Virus record (IMG/VR): IMGVR_UViG_3300010885_040256
Location: 1 to 25,795 of that record
Origin: a virus
Reading direction: 5' to 3' (one strand)
Length of the DNA: 25,795 bases
Part shown: positions 6,829 through 15,733 of the stretch, piece by piece
Layout of the letters: each line of letters starts with the position of its first letter
Numbering within the stretch: position 1 is the stretch's first letter
Notes under the pieces: model-generated
What the model saw: the letters and a program-made list of their open reading frames with translations, nothing else
Databases searched by the model: none
What the model was told of the DNA's origin: nothing
Translations under genes and position numbers: made by a program

Positions 6829-9825
6829 TTAACAACTAGGACAAAAACCTTGATTGACAATATTTGCCAATCCGGATACAACTACAGGTTCTATTTTAGA
6901 ACAAATATTTAATATATTGCCTTCTGGTATATTTTCACTATTTTTCCCTAAATCACCACAACATCCTTGCAGATTTATAGTCGCTCCTCCAGTACCACCA
7001 CTCACTTCCCAATTAACACAACCTTGAGTTGCACAATCACTACAACCTGTACCACTATAAATTCCAAATTCTAATAAAGGTGTTATTGTTGCGGCACTTA
7101 CCGTAGGATTTGTTGTTACATACCAACAAATACCATCACTCCCTAAGAAAGCGTTTGAGGTTCCTCCAGTTAATAAATTTACATTTATAATCTCAACTCC
7201 CGATCCTATACATTGAGTTGCAAAATAATTATTTAACATTGTACCACTTTGTGTAGGTGTTGGTGTAGGTGTATTAGTATTTGTTGGTGTTGGCGTAGGG
7301 GTTGGTGTATTAGTATTGGTTGGCGTTGGTGTTGGAGTATTAGTATTTGTATTTGTAGGTGTTGGCGTATTAGTATTTGTTGGTGTTACCGTATTAGTTG
7401 GCGTATTAGTATTTGTTGGTGTTACCGTATTAGTTGGTGTAGGAGTAATTGTAGGCGTGTTAGTTATTGTTGGCGTATTTGTAACCGTAGGTGTTATCGT
7501 ATTCGTTGGAGTCACACTAATTGTTGGGGTAACTGTAGGTGTGTTTGTAGACGTTATAGTTGGTGTTGGGGTATTCGTTGGCGTTACGCTAATTGTTGGT
7601 GTAACCGTAGGTGTAACAGTTGGTGTTGGGGTTGGTGAAACCGGTCCACAAGCAACACAAGAAATTTGATAATCAATATTTAATTTTACCGTAATTACGG
7701 TGTCTTGCAATGGATTTATTGATTGTAATATACAATCTTTTTTAATTTTCTCACAACCTGATGTTATACTTACTCTATTTGAAACTAAATCAACCACAAC
7801 ATCTGTTATTCCAACATAACTTTCTAATGCCGTTATAATAGTGTCGGCCCAAACAACATCATTAGGATAATCGGTTGATCCTGATGAAGTATAGAATGGA
7901 GTTACTTTAATATCACCATCCACATCTGTGTAAATTGAGAATACCGCAGAATTAACAATACAATTTGTATCACCACTTGTTAAATCAGTAAACCCTTCGT
8001 AATACATAGATCTAATGTTTCTAACACCAATAGATCCATTTGGTTTAAACATGTCCTCACATATTGTGTGGTACATATAATCACTATATAATGTTGTACC
8101 CATTAAAGTTACAGATTTGGTTAAAGTACAACCACTACTATCTGTTATTGTTAAACCATAAGTTCCACTTGTTAAACCCGTTACGGTTGAACCTGTTTGT
8201 CCATTAACATTACCCGTCCAAGTTAATGTGAATGGGGGAACTCCTGAATAAATTGTTGTTGTTATTTGACCATCATTACCGTTTACAGGGTTTGCGGGGT
8301 TTAAATCAAAATACATATTTTGACTATAACCAATATAAATTGGGTAAGTTTGAATACAGGTTGGTGATCCGGCATCTTGTACCGTTAAAGTATAGTTACC
8401 ATATGCCAAACTACCGAATATACCTATTGGTCCACTCGTTGTTACTGGGCTATAATCAGGTCCTGTTAATGTAAATGTATATGGTAATGTTCCACCTGTT
8501 GATACAACAACATTTAACGATCCATTATTATAACCACAAGTAGTTCCTGATGTTGTTGCGGTTACCGTGTACTTATTTACCGAAGTTATTGTTGTTGTGC
8601 CAGTGTAAGTACAACTAACAGATGATACGGTATAAATGTAAGTACCGTTAGGTAATCCATAGAATGTTTGGTTTGCATTTCCAATAGTTCCTGATTGAAC
8701 AATTCCTGTTGATCCCGATATTTGAGTTTGTAAGTTAACGGCCGAGGTTGATCCACCATCAACAATAATTTGTAATGATCCATCACTTGATGAACAAGTT
8801 GAATTTGTGGTTATTGCATTTACTGTTGTAAATGAGCTTGGCGTATTTAATGTAACAGATGCACTATAGGTACAAAGTCCAGCGTCGGTTACAATAACAT
8901 TAAAGACACCTGCGGGTACATTTGTAAACGTAAATGACGTGTCAAATGATATTCCAACCTGACCTGTTGAACCACTATAATAATATGGTGCTGTACCACC
9001 AGTTAGAATTGCCTCAACAACCCCGTTACTTTGAAAGCAAGTTGGTGATGTTGTTATAAATCCTGCTGATCCTACTTGTTCAACTTGAGTTAAGGTAATC
9101 GCACTTGTTGATACACATCCTATTGGATTTGTAACTGTAACTGTATATGTTCCCGCAGTTAAACCTGTTACGGTTGATCCTGTTTGTGTTCCAACATTGG
9201 GTGACCAACTATATGTGTAAGCCGATGTCGGTGTTAAACCTGTAATGAATATTTTACCACTTGATGACGCACAACCCGCATCGTTAACAACGTAATATCC
9301 AAAATTAAATGGTGTTGATGGATTTATGATAACAGAGGCCGTAATACCTGAACATCCACCACCATCATTGGCAACTATATAATACGTACCGGCAGATAAA
9401 CTTGTGAATGTGTAATTTGGAAATGGTGATGTATTACTTGAAATCAAATTGTCCAAACCATCATAAAGAGTAAATGTTGCACCTGCGCCATAAACACCTG
9501 AAGTAAATCCTGTGACCGTACCGTTGTTAAGACCACAAGTTGTGTTTGACGAATCAATTGTTGCGGTAGTACCTGACGATATATAAACCGCTTGGACAAT
9601 TGTACTTGACGCACCATCAGTTATTTCTAAAAAGTATGTTCCTGGTGGTAATGTATTTGCACTATATGATGTTGTATTTGCCGATGTAGGTAAAGGACAC
9701 GACGGTGAAATACAATTAACCGCAAATGGAGGTGTGTCCCCAGTTATTAAGAAACTTACGGAACCAGCGCCTTTGTTTTCACAATCACCGGTTACATTAT
9801 AACTATATACATTAATATATCCCAT
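6829..9825 (-). CDS. 998-aa virion adhesin: Ig-like SprB-type repeats, Pro-Thr stalk, Cys-rich tip
   Basis: Domains in order: residues 1-575 hold about seven Ig-like repeats with strands such as GGTAPYYYS, AGTYTVTVTNPIGC, AGVFNVIVTDAGLC and SGTYGLTITDSSGC, a repeat type frequent in Bacteroidota surface proteins (SprB). Residues 576-730 are a separate domain (ICEDMFKPNGSIGVRN ... VSITSGCEKIKKDC) of unknown family. Residues 731-858 are a Pro-Thr/Asn-Thr stalk, and residues 859-998 are a Cys-rich C-terminal domain with CSDCATQGC and a final CPSC. No signal peptide is present. Its ATG shares one base with the stop of the gpI-like gene (TAATG), so it is translated right after a baseplate component, where P2 has its fibre gene. 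A long, flexible, host-binding tail appendage is the best reading. Confidence 0.8.
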   Translation of the reverse strand: MGYINVYSYNVTGDCENKGAGSVSFLITGDTPPFAVNCISPSCPLPTSANTTSYSANTLPPGTYFLEITDGASSTIVQAVYISSGTTATIDSSNTTCGLNNGTVTGFTSGVYGAGATFTLYDGLDNLISSNTSPFPNYTFTSLSAGTYYIVANDGGGCSGITASVIINPSTPFNFGYYVVNDAGCASSSGKIFITGLTPTSAYTYSWSPNVGTQTGSTVTGLTAGTYTVTVTNPIGCVSTSAITLTQVEQVGSAGFITTSPTCFQSNGVVEAILTGGTAPYYYSGSTGQVGISFDTSFTFTNVPAGVFNVIVTDAGLCTYSASVTLNTPSSFTTVNAITTNSTCSSSDGSLQIIVDGGSTSAVNLQTQISGSTGIVQSGTIGNANQTFYGLPNGTYIYTVSSVSCTYTGTTTITSVNKYTVTATTSGTTCGYNNGSLNVVVSTGGTLPYTFTLTGPDYSPVTTSGPIGIFGSLAYGNYTLTVQDAGSPTCIQTYPIYIGYSQNMYFDLNPANPVNGNDGQITTTIYSGVPPFTLTWTGNVNGQTGSTVTGLTSGTYGLTITDSSGCTLTKSVTLMGTTLYSDYMYHTICEDMFKPNGSIGVRNIRSMYYEGFTDLTSGDTNCIVNSAVFSIYTDVDGDIKVTPFYTSSGSTDYPNDVVWADTIITALESYVGITDVVVDLVSNRVSITSGCEKIKKDCILQSINPLQDTVITVKLNIDYQISCVACGPVSPTPTPTVTPTVTPTISVTPTNTPTPTITSTNTPTVTPTISVTPTNTITPTVTNTPTITNTPTITPTPTNTVTPTNTNTPTNTVTPTNTNTPTPTNTNTNTPTPTPTNTNTPTPTPTPTNTNTPTPTPTQSGTMLNNYFATQCIGSGVEIINVNLLTGGTSNAFLGSDGICWYVTTNPTVSAATITPLLEFGIYSGTGCSDCATQGCVNWEVSGGTGGATINLQGCCGDLGKNSENIPEGNILNICSKIEPVVVSGLANIVNQGFCPSC
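7252..7635 (-). repeat. Pro-Thr/Asn-Thr minisatellite in the 998-aa gene
   Basis: Codons 731-858. The units TPTVTPT, TPTISVTPTNT, NTVTPTNT and NTNTPTPT resemble, in protein and DNA, the tracts of the adjacent 405-aa gene about 0.7-1.5 kb away. The two genes therefore carry enough near-identity for recombination between them. Confidence 0.85.
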
Positions 9826-12812
9826 TAGCTATTACAATATAATTCAAAGGAAATTCCTACGTTTATTTGAAGGTCGTCAGAGTTTGGTAGACAATTATTA
9901 CTATATACTTGTACCAAATCATCTGTCGTACTAATATTATAACTATATCCTAATGTGAGTAAACTATCTAACGCCTCTTCTAAAGCCGTCACCCATTGAG
10001 TATCCGAAGGTGCCGATAAGTTTCCAATACCATTAAAGAATGGATATTGCACTAGTGGAGTTCCATTTAGTCTAATGTCAACAAACCAAGATGTAACAAC
10101 CGAAGATGGTTGACAAACAGCCGCATTTAAACCATTAACACTATAGAAATTATCTAAAGTACTATTTAAGACAACGCCGAACGATGTTGCTTGTGGATCA
10201 CTATTCCAGGGATATAAAGGACAAGTCACTTGTTGTATCGGACAATCATAAACATAAAGTTGTGTCGTAAGAGTACAAGGTTTACAAGGTACAGGGACAA
10301 TTTGACAACCCGCTTGTCTTCTCCATACAAATTTTTGTCTGTGGAAAATTGAGTTCTCAAGTCTAACTCCCGTATTCCAAATTGTGGTTGCCGGTATCAT
10401 TTGTTCCACTAATCTAACCCAATAGTCACCCATACCATTCACATAATCAATCATTGTTTGATATGTGAAATTATCATTAGGTACGTTAATTGCTTGGCCT
10501 GATTCCAAGTATTTCCAATAGATAGATTGTAATGTTGGGTAACCACCCGTCTTACCATCCGTTATAAATTGACGATTTCTAACATTTATCATGTTATGCC
10601 AAAAAGTTTGAGCGAACTCAAAGAATGTTTTTTGTTTTGGTTTTGGTATAATTACTGTCCAATCAATACCACCAATTTTAGGATATATATTAGGTATATT
10701 ACAAGGCGAAGGTGGTGTATAAAATAATCCTTGTTCAGGGATTGGGTAATTATATTTTCTTGACATCGTCCAAACATCATACACAAGACCTTGAGCCGGA
10801 TTCATAAACACATCAACATTCTTAACGTTAAGTGTTAAACATTCCTCACCAACAGAGTAATAAGCATTAAATCCTCCATTAAAGCTACTTCTTAATGTCG
10901 GTTCAGTATCAACCCAACTTTTCTTATTATCAACTTGACTTCTTAATCTGAACCCTAAATCCATGAATGGGAATTGTCTATATCTTTGTAGATATTCTTC
11001 ACCATAGTTAAATGGTAAAAGTGTTGTTTGGAAGTTAGGGTTATTACCTGTAAATGTTAAATTAGTAGGTATAAACGCCGCAGGCATTCTATGTTGTGGT
11101 GTTGATTCAAACCAACCACCACCAATTTGATAGTAATATGTTTCAGATGGTGTCGGCATTTGAGGACAACCAAACTCATCAACAGGATAATCATTTCTTG
11201 TTGTTGTTACGTTAACGTTTGATGTGGTTGTTGTAAAACCCGTATATTGTACACCCTGAATTGAGAATACATTACCTGTTTCATAAACAGGATATTGTTG
11301 TAAGTATGTTCCTCCTGTAATTTGAAAGTATTGCTGTTGGAACTCAGCCATGTTGATTCTTTGATCGGCAACATAAATGTATTCATTAAAATCAATCAAA
11401 GCTTCAGGTGCTCCAACCATTCTTAATAAACACTCAATAGATTTTCTTGTTCCTTTTGATTTAAATAACCAAGCGGAGTTTAAGATTAGGTTTCTGTAGA
11501 ACTGATAATTCAACTCTTCAGGTGTTTGACCAATCTGTAAACCTGTGAATGTATTTGGTTGTGATGTGAACACTGCTTGTAATAACTCCTCATTTGAAAT
11601 TGGTGAGAAGTTGGTTACCCATCCTAATGTTTGTGCTAAGTTTTTAAGTAATTGAGATGGTATGTCATTCTTAACCGTATAGTGAACACTATTAATGTTC
11701 CCTAATGCCGTAATAAATTGTCTTGTTTGGTCAAAACTTCTACCGTAGATTTGTAATAACTTTTCATACTTTTGATCCGGAGTATCAAATTCTTTTAATG
11801 CTCCTGTTGTTAAGAATCTTGAGATGATGTTTGTGTTGTAATCATCCAACTTAACTGCGAAGTCATTTATCTTAGTCAAATAGTTATCAAAACTAACTGA
11901 TGTAATATCCAAGTTCCAAATACCACTTTTTGGGAAAGTAGCAAATGTGTTCGTTATTGTATAGGTACCATCCTCGTTTTGGTTTGGTACTTTAAAGTAT
12001 GCCGTGTATGCCGGAGTAATTTGTCTATTTAATAAGAAATTTTCAACAGAGTCAAACTCCATATTAAACACCTTATTAACCTCATAATCGTTTGGTCTTA
12101 TTACCAAATAATCGTAAGTAATTTGATTACCACTAAATGGGTTACCATCAACAATCAATCTTAATGTGGTTGATGTTGTTGTAGTTGGAAATATGTAGTT
12201 TACAGGATATTGTATTCCATTCAAATATAACACATACTTTTTATAGTTTGATGTCATATTTCTTAATGGAGAAACATCACTTTCCTTTAATTGGAAGTTT
12301 CTTTCCGCACTTATCGTATAATCAATGTCAAATGGATTTCTTATTGATGCAATACTAATTTCAAATTCGGTATCATTTTCACTTTGATTATAAACAATGT
12401 TAAAAGCAGTTTCATTTGTTGAGAAAGTTGCCGTTTGTTGAGATACCTCTAAACCCGCTGGAAAGTAATTAATAACCTTTGTAATTGACACCGAAAATCT
12501 TTTTACTAATGATCCATACTGAGTAAAGTTTGTTACCTGAGATAAATCATAATTAGGATAAACCCTATAGTTTTTGGCTATAATTTCTCTTGATTCTGCA
12601 GTAGTATCAATATTGATTGATTCCAAATTGATCGGATCCGAAAAGGCCCCAATCGTAAAGGTTCTGTTTTGTTTTTCACTAATCCCAGTAGTGAAGTTAA
12701 AATTCGCTTGTGTTAAACCACCGCCCGCAACAAGTTGTACCCCAACTAAGTTGTTAGAGAATTGATTTGCTGCACTACTCTGTGGTGGACAAGTAAATTT
12801 ATTTATCGCCAT
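9825..12812 (-). CDS. Baseplate wedge protein, gpI/gp7-like, 995 aa
   Basis: The central segment, residues 345-475, looks like a tail-protein-I core: QKYEKLLQIYGRSFDQTRQF, a Leu-rich segment ending LAQTLGW, then YRNLILNSAWLFKSKGTRKS and LLRMVGAPEALI. In gpI proteins the equivalent is a Trp-containing helical region followed by a KGT...aI...l...G motif. A C-terminal stretch contains GDYWVRLVEQMIPATTIW near residues 800-820, followed by a Cys-rich segment (CQIVPVPCKPC). At 995 aa it is close to T4 gp7 (1032 aa), the wedge protein that plays the gpI role and binds gp6 and gp25. The N-terminal 340 residues are beta-rich and unassigned. It begins in a TAATG junction with the 301-aa gene. Family call moderate; wedge role supported by gp25 and gp6 homologues upstream. 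Confidence 0.6.
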   Translation of the reverse strand: MAINKFTCPPQSSAANQFSNNLVGVQLVAGGGLTQANFNFTTGISEKQNRTFTIGAFSDPINLESINIDTTAESREIIAKNYRVYPNYDLSQVTNFTQYGSLVKRFSVSITKVINYFPAGLEVSQQTATFSTNETAFNIVYNQSENDTEFEISIASIRNPFDIDYTISAERNFQLKESDVSPLRNMTSNYKKYVLYLNGIQYPVNYIFPTTTTSTTLRLIVDGNPFSGNQITYDYLVIRPNDYEVNKVFNMEFDSVENFLLNRQITPAYTAYFKVPNQNEDGTYTITNTFATFPKSGIWNLDITSVSFDNYLTKINDFAVKLDDYNTNIISRFLTTGALKEFDTPDQKYEKLLQIYGRSFDQTRQFITALGNINSVHYTVKNDIPSQLLKNLAQTLGWVTNFSPISNEELLQAVFTSQPNTFTGLQIGQTPEELNYQFYRNLILNSAWLFKSKGTRKSIECLLRMVGAPEALIDFNEYIYVADQRINMAEFQQQYFQITGGTYLQQYPVYETGNVFSIQGVQYTGFTTTTSNVNVTTTRNDYPVDEFGCPQMPTPSETYYYQIGGGWFESTPQHRMPAAFIPTNLTFTGNNPNFQTTLLPFNYGEEYLQRYRQFPFMDLGFRLRSQVDNKKSWVDTEPTLRSSFNGGFNAYYSVGEECLTLNVKNVDVFMNPAQGLVYDVWTMSRKYNYPIPEQGLFYTPPSPCNIPNIYPKIGGIDWTVIIPKPKQKTFFEFAQTFWHNMINVRNRQFITDGKTGGYPTLQSIYWKYLESGQAINVPNDNFTYQTMIDYVNGMGDYWVRLVEQMIPATTIWNTGVRLENSIFHRQKFVWRRQAGCQIVPVPCKPCTLTTQLYVYDCPIQQVTCPLYPWNSDPQATSFGVVLNSTLDNFYSVNGLNAAVCQPSSVVTSWFVDIRLNGTPLVQYPFFNGIGNLSAPSDTQWVTALEEALDSLLTLGYSYNISTTDDLVQVYSNNCLPNSDDLQINVGISFELYCNS

Positions 12813-13717
12813 TATGCCGTTATGTTGTTAAATGCCTTTGAAAAGTCAATGTTATTACCACGATCTTGTCTAACCTCATATAACAGAGCGTTAAATTGGT
12901 CTTTGATTTCGTATAAGTTGTATTGTTTGTAAATGTTGTTGTTAGAATCGTAAATCGTGTAGATACCATCCTCAATAGACTTGGTTTGATTACCATAAAG
13001 AGCAATTGCTAATGTTGAGATGTCTTGATCTACTATTTCAATCTCAGTTGATAATGGATTAAAATATGTGTTTGTAATAATAATATTTTGATCAGGTTGA
13101 CCAATAAACGGTGTTGCACTTGGTTTATTAGTTGGCGATGATGATGGTGATAATGTACAGAACATTAAGTTAGTACTACCCTCAACATATCTATATCTGA
13201 TTGATTTTTGTATTGTATTTGTAAGATTTTGTACGACAGGTTCACAGTAGAACGATGATGTAATGATTCTAAAGAAATTAGGTATTTTAGTACCATCAGA
13301 GTTTAAATATTCAACTCTGAAACCAACTAAACCTTGATTAACAAATTTATTTCTATATTGAGTTGGAACATTTGTAATATCAATTACAATACCTTTAACA
13401 TTTGGAAGTGCCGATAAAACACCACAATCCGTTATTGATGTTCTAATTTGAGCAGGTCTAATTAAAAGTGTGTAGATACCAAGTTTGTTGAATTGGTCTG
13501 CAGGTAGTTTAAGATTATATAAACCACCAAGTATTTCTACTGAACTACCACCTGTTGCCGTATTATTAAAATAAGGTCTTAACACATCTTGTGCGTTCAG
13601 AGTTGTAAGGGTATAATTTTGAGTGTCGTCTCTTGATTCAGTATAAGTCATTATGATTTCTACATCCTCAGGACTAACGTCAGCACCTCTTATCGTTCCG
13701 TAATTACCTGTTGCCAT
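12812..13717 (-). CDS. Baseplate-region structural protein, 301 aa, unknown family
   Basis: The protein starts MATGNYGTIRGADVSPEDVE and contains beta-type segments such as IYTLLIRPAQIRTSI and VKGIVIDITNVP (near residues 81-115), a short Ser/Pro linker SPSSSPTNKPSATPF (about 192-206), and an ending with Ile/Asn-rich helical text (FSKAFNNITA). I recognise no family; T4 gp8 has a similar size and neighbourhood but I see no shared motif. Its stop overlaps the gpI-like start as TAATG, implying coupled synthesis in similar amounts. Inferred to be a wedge-associated structural component. Confidence 0.65.
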   Translation of the reverse strand: MATGNYGTIRGADVSPEDVEIIMTYTESRDDTQNYTLTTLNAQDVLRPYFNNTATGGSSVEILGGLYNLKLPADQFNKLGIYTLLIRPAQIRTSITDCGVLSALPNVKGIVIDITNVPTQYRNKFVNQGLVGFRVEYLNSDGTKIPNFFRIITSSFYCEPVVQNLTNTIQKSIRYRYVEGSTNLMFCTLSPSSSPTNKPSATPFIGQPDQNIIITNTYFNPLSTEIEIVDQDISTLAIALYGNQTKSIEDGIYTIYDSNNNIYKQYNLYEIKDQFNALLYEVRQDRGNNIDFSKAFNNITA

Positions 13718-13740
13718 TTTAAGTTTCTTTTTTCTTTTTT

Positions 13741-13747
13741 ATAAATA
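13741..13747 (-). promoter_or_regulatory. TATTTAT upstream motif (301-aa gene)
   Basis: TATTTAT 23 nt before the ATG at 13717, followed by an A-rich leader (AAAAAAGAAAAAAGAAAC...). The longer distance shows that the motif is not locked to the start codon, which favours a promoter over a ribosome-binding role. Confidence 0.4.
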
Positions 13748-13748
13748 G

Positions 13749-14924
13749 TTATGTTGATACTTTTTCAATCGTAAAGTATTTGTATCCGTACTTTTCTAAG
13801 TCTCCCATATTATCAACTTCACCAATTCTCATTACATTTTCCAAAGGATCGTTTTTACCCCTCTCAATAAAAAGGTTTGTTATAACCTCAGGTTGATCAA
13901 TAACATTCAATAATGCCTCATTTTTTGTAAGGCCTGTCATTATTATCTCACCAGGAACATACCCATAAGAGTCAGTAACGTAAACCGTATAGTCAGGATA
14001 ATCAAAATAATTCACCCCATTTATGGTGTAAGCACTATATGTTCCTGTTGGGTCAACACCCCAATAAGTACCGATTGCACCTGTGGTTCCTGTCACCTGA
14101 ATACCTAATTTATATTTCCCACCAGCCAAATTAACTTTTGGCCCAAATTGTGAAATATCATTTAATGTTGATGTTGTGTATCCACTAACAGGAAATGGTA
14201 CCGACACATAGTTGTAAGAATAAAAGTCATTAATATTGGTGTTTGAATCACCTGAAAAGATATAATTATAACTTACAGGTGTCGCACTCCAACTACCACC
14301 GGCAGGATAGAACACAATGTTACCTTCAGGGTTTGCAATAGTTACATTTGTGAAAGGAGTTGTTATTGTCTTCTGAACTTTTGATTTACCCCAAGGCGAA
14401 TTAGCAGTTAGAGTTATTGTGTAGGTGTTGTTTGCCGCAGGATAAGTGTGAGTTAAAGGTGATATACCTAAAACCAATTGTTCGGGTGAACCATCTCCCC
14501 AATTTAAACTATAAGTCGTCAATGATAGGAACTTTATGAGTTCAAGATCGGATGTATTATAGAATGTATACGTGTATGGATTTATAGTATTTGCCGTTGT
14601 GATGAAATTATTTAATACGTCCTTTTGGAGTATTGCCCCATCAAATGTTGAGTAATAACCTATGTCAACAGCACTCTCTGTTAGTAAAATATTAACCGAA
14701 AGACCGGTTAAAAATGATGTTCCACCTGTATTTCCCGATAACACATAACTCATAGGTAAATAAACACCTGTGGTTCCTGTGTTAATAGTTGTTGCCGTTG
14801 ATCCTGTTAAACAACAAGGGTCAAAGGTTGTGGTAATATCAGTACTACCAGTATAGGTAACATACGCTATATCCCCTTTGATGTTCTCAGGCGATATTAC
14901 AAAGTTATATTGTTGTAATTCCAT
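13749..14924 (-). CDS. Baseplate-region protein with a PKD domain, 391 aa
   Basis: Residues about 133-190 show a PKD/Ig-like signature: LNWGDGSPEQ (W142, G143, D144, G145), then LTHTYPAANNTYTITLTANSPWG. PKD domains are beta-sandwiches used for protein or carbohydrate contacts and as spacers. The N-terminal part (MELQQYNFVISPENIKGD..., with CC at 37-38) is Thr/Gly-rich, and the C-terminus (...MRIGEVDNMGDLEKYGYKYFTIEKVST) looks like a compact capping segment. It begins in a TAATG overlap with the 269-aa gene. Probably an outer baseplate or appendage-connecting protein; the family is not known to me. Confidence 0.7.
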   Translation of the reverse strand: MELQQYNFVISPENIKGDIAYVTYTGSTDITTTFDPCCLTGSTATTINTGTTGVYLPMSYVLSGNTGGTSFLTGLSVNILLTESAVDIGYYSTFDGAILQKDVLNNFITTANTINPYTYTFYNTSDLELIKFLSLTTYSLNWGDGSPEQLVLGISPLTHTYPAANNTYTITLTANSPWGKSKVQKTITTPFTNVTIANPEGNIVFYPAGGSWSATPVSYNYIFSGDSNTNINDFYSYNYVSVPFPVSGYTTSTLNDISQFGPKVNLAGGKYKLGIQVTGTTGAIGTYWGVDPTGTYSAYTINGVNYFDYPDYTVYVTDSYGYVPGEIIMTGLTKNEALLNVIDQPEVITNLFIERGKNDPLENVMRIGEVDNMGDLEKYGYKYFTIEKVST

Positions 14925-15733
14925 TATGGGTTAACGTATTCATACCATTTTATCGGCGTATTTGCATCTCCAACTCTTTGGTTGGTTGCTGTTGAGTACA
15001 CTTCGTAAGTTTTGTCATTATAATCCAACTTAACTTTATAGTAATAATAATCTGCAGTATTAAAGTTGAATTTAGTTGGGGTAATCTGTGTTTGTGGTGT
15101 ATTTGTCATTTGAACAAAAACTCCGAGTCTTCCGTCAAAAAACTTAGCCGACATAAAGAACTCATTAATGTCAACAAACTCTCTATTTCTTAACCAATAA
15201 ATAAAGAACCCTTCTTTATCTCCAACATAATCCAATATCATTTTTGGTTTTTTAATTTCAACAGGTGGTAATGTTGGCGATAAAACAACAGTTTCTGTTA
15301 AACCTTGTTGTACGGGTAAAATTATTGATAAAAATATCTGTTGAGTTTTTTCATTGTCAGTATCATAAAAGTCTAACTTAAAGAATGATTTGGTAAAAGG
15401 TTTGGAATAATAATATACATCTTGAACAGAAAAACCTTCATTCAAATATGATATACCCCAGTTAGCAGTAGTGACACTTGTGCCTGTAATTGGAGTTGCG
15501 TTATTATAAAAATAAAACTCGTAGTTAATTGCCGTGTCATCATTAAGGAATACATTCTGAGCAAATCTTGCAATTTCAAAATCATTTGCAGTACCAATAA
15601 CTTCCTTAAGCATTGTCGCTTCATAATCATCAACACTATCATCACGTCCTAAAAAGTCCCAAGTCATATTGACAGGAACATTCACATAACCATCTAAATC
15701 TGATCTTACTAATGTTATCTTATTCGCATTCAT
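14924..15733 (-). CDS. Baseplate-region structural protein, 269 aa, unknown family
   Basis: The protein starts MNANKITLVRSDLDGYVNVP, with an acidic segment GRDDSVDDYEATML near residue 30 and many Tyr/Phe/Asn residues later (YEFYFYNN, YYYYKVKLDYNDKTYEVYS). No catalytic motif, signal peptide or membrane segment. The start lies 14 nt inside the end of the 605-aa gene, and its stop joins the 391-aa gene as TAATG, so all three are coupled. Beta-rich composition and location point to a structural role. I cannot assign a T4 or P2 equivalent. Confidence 0.65.
   Translation of the reverse strand: MNANKITLVRSDLDGYVNVPVNMTWDFLGRDDSVDDYEATMLKEVIGTANDFEIARFAQNVFLNDDTAINYEFYFYNNATPITGTSVTTANWGISYLNEGFSVQDVYYYSKPFTKSFFKLDFYDTDNEKTQQIFLSIILPVQQGLTETVVLSPTLPPVEIKKPKMILDYVGDKEGFFIYWLRNREFVDINEFFMSAKFFDGRLGVFVQMTNTPQTQITPTKFNFNTADYYYYKVKLDYNDKTYEVYSTATNQRVGDANTPIKWYEYVNP

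Noticed and set aside
4297-7635. CRISPR-like reading of the regularly spaced repeats
   Set aside because: The repeats are in-frame codon repeats with no unique spacers and no palindromic repeat unit.
7249-7669. Plus-strand frames rich in Cys/Trp/Arg or Val/Gly opposite the 998-aa stalk
   Set aside because: The same antisense effect of the repeat tract; the two frames overlap each other and lack any domain.
12812-13717. T4 gp8 identity for the 301-aa protein
   Set aside because: Size and location fit, but no sequence motif of gp8 could be seen.
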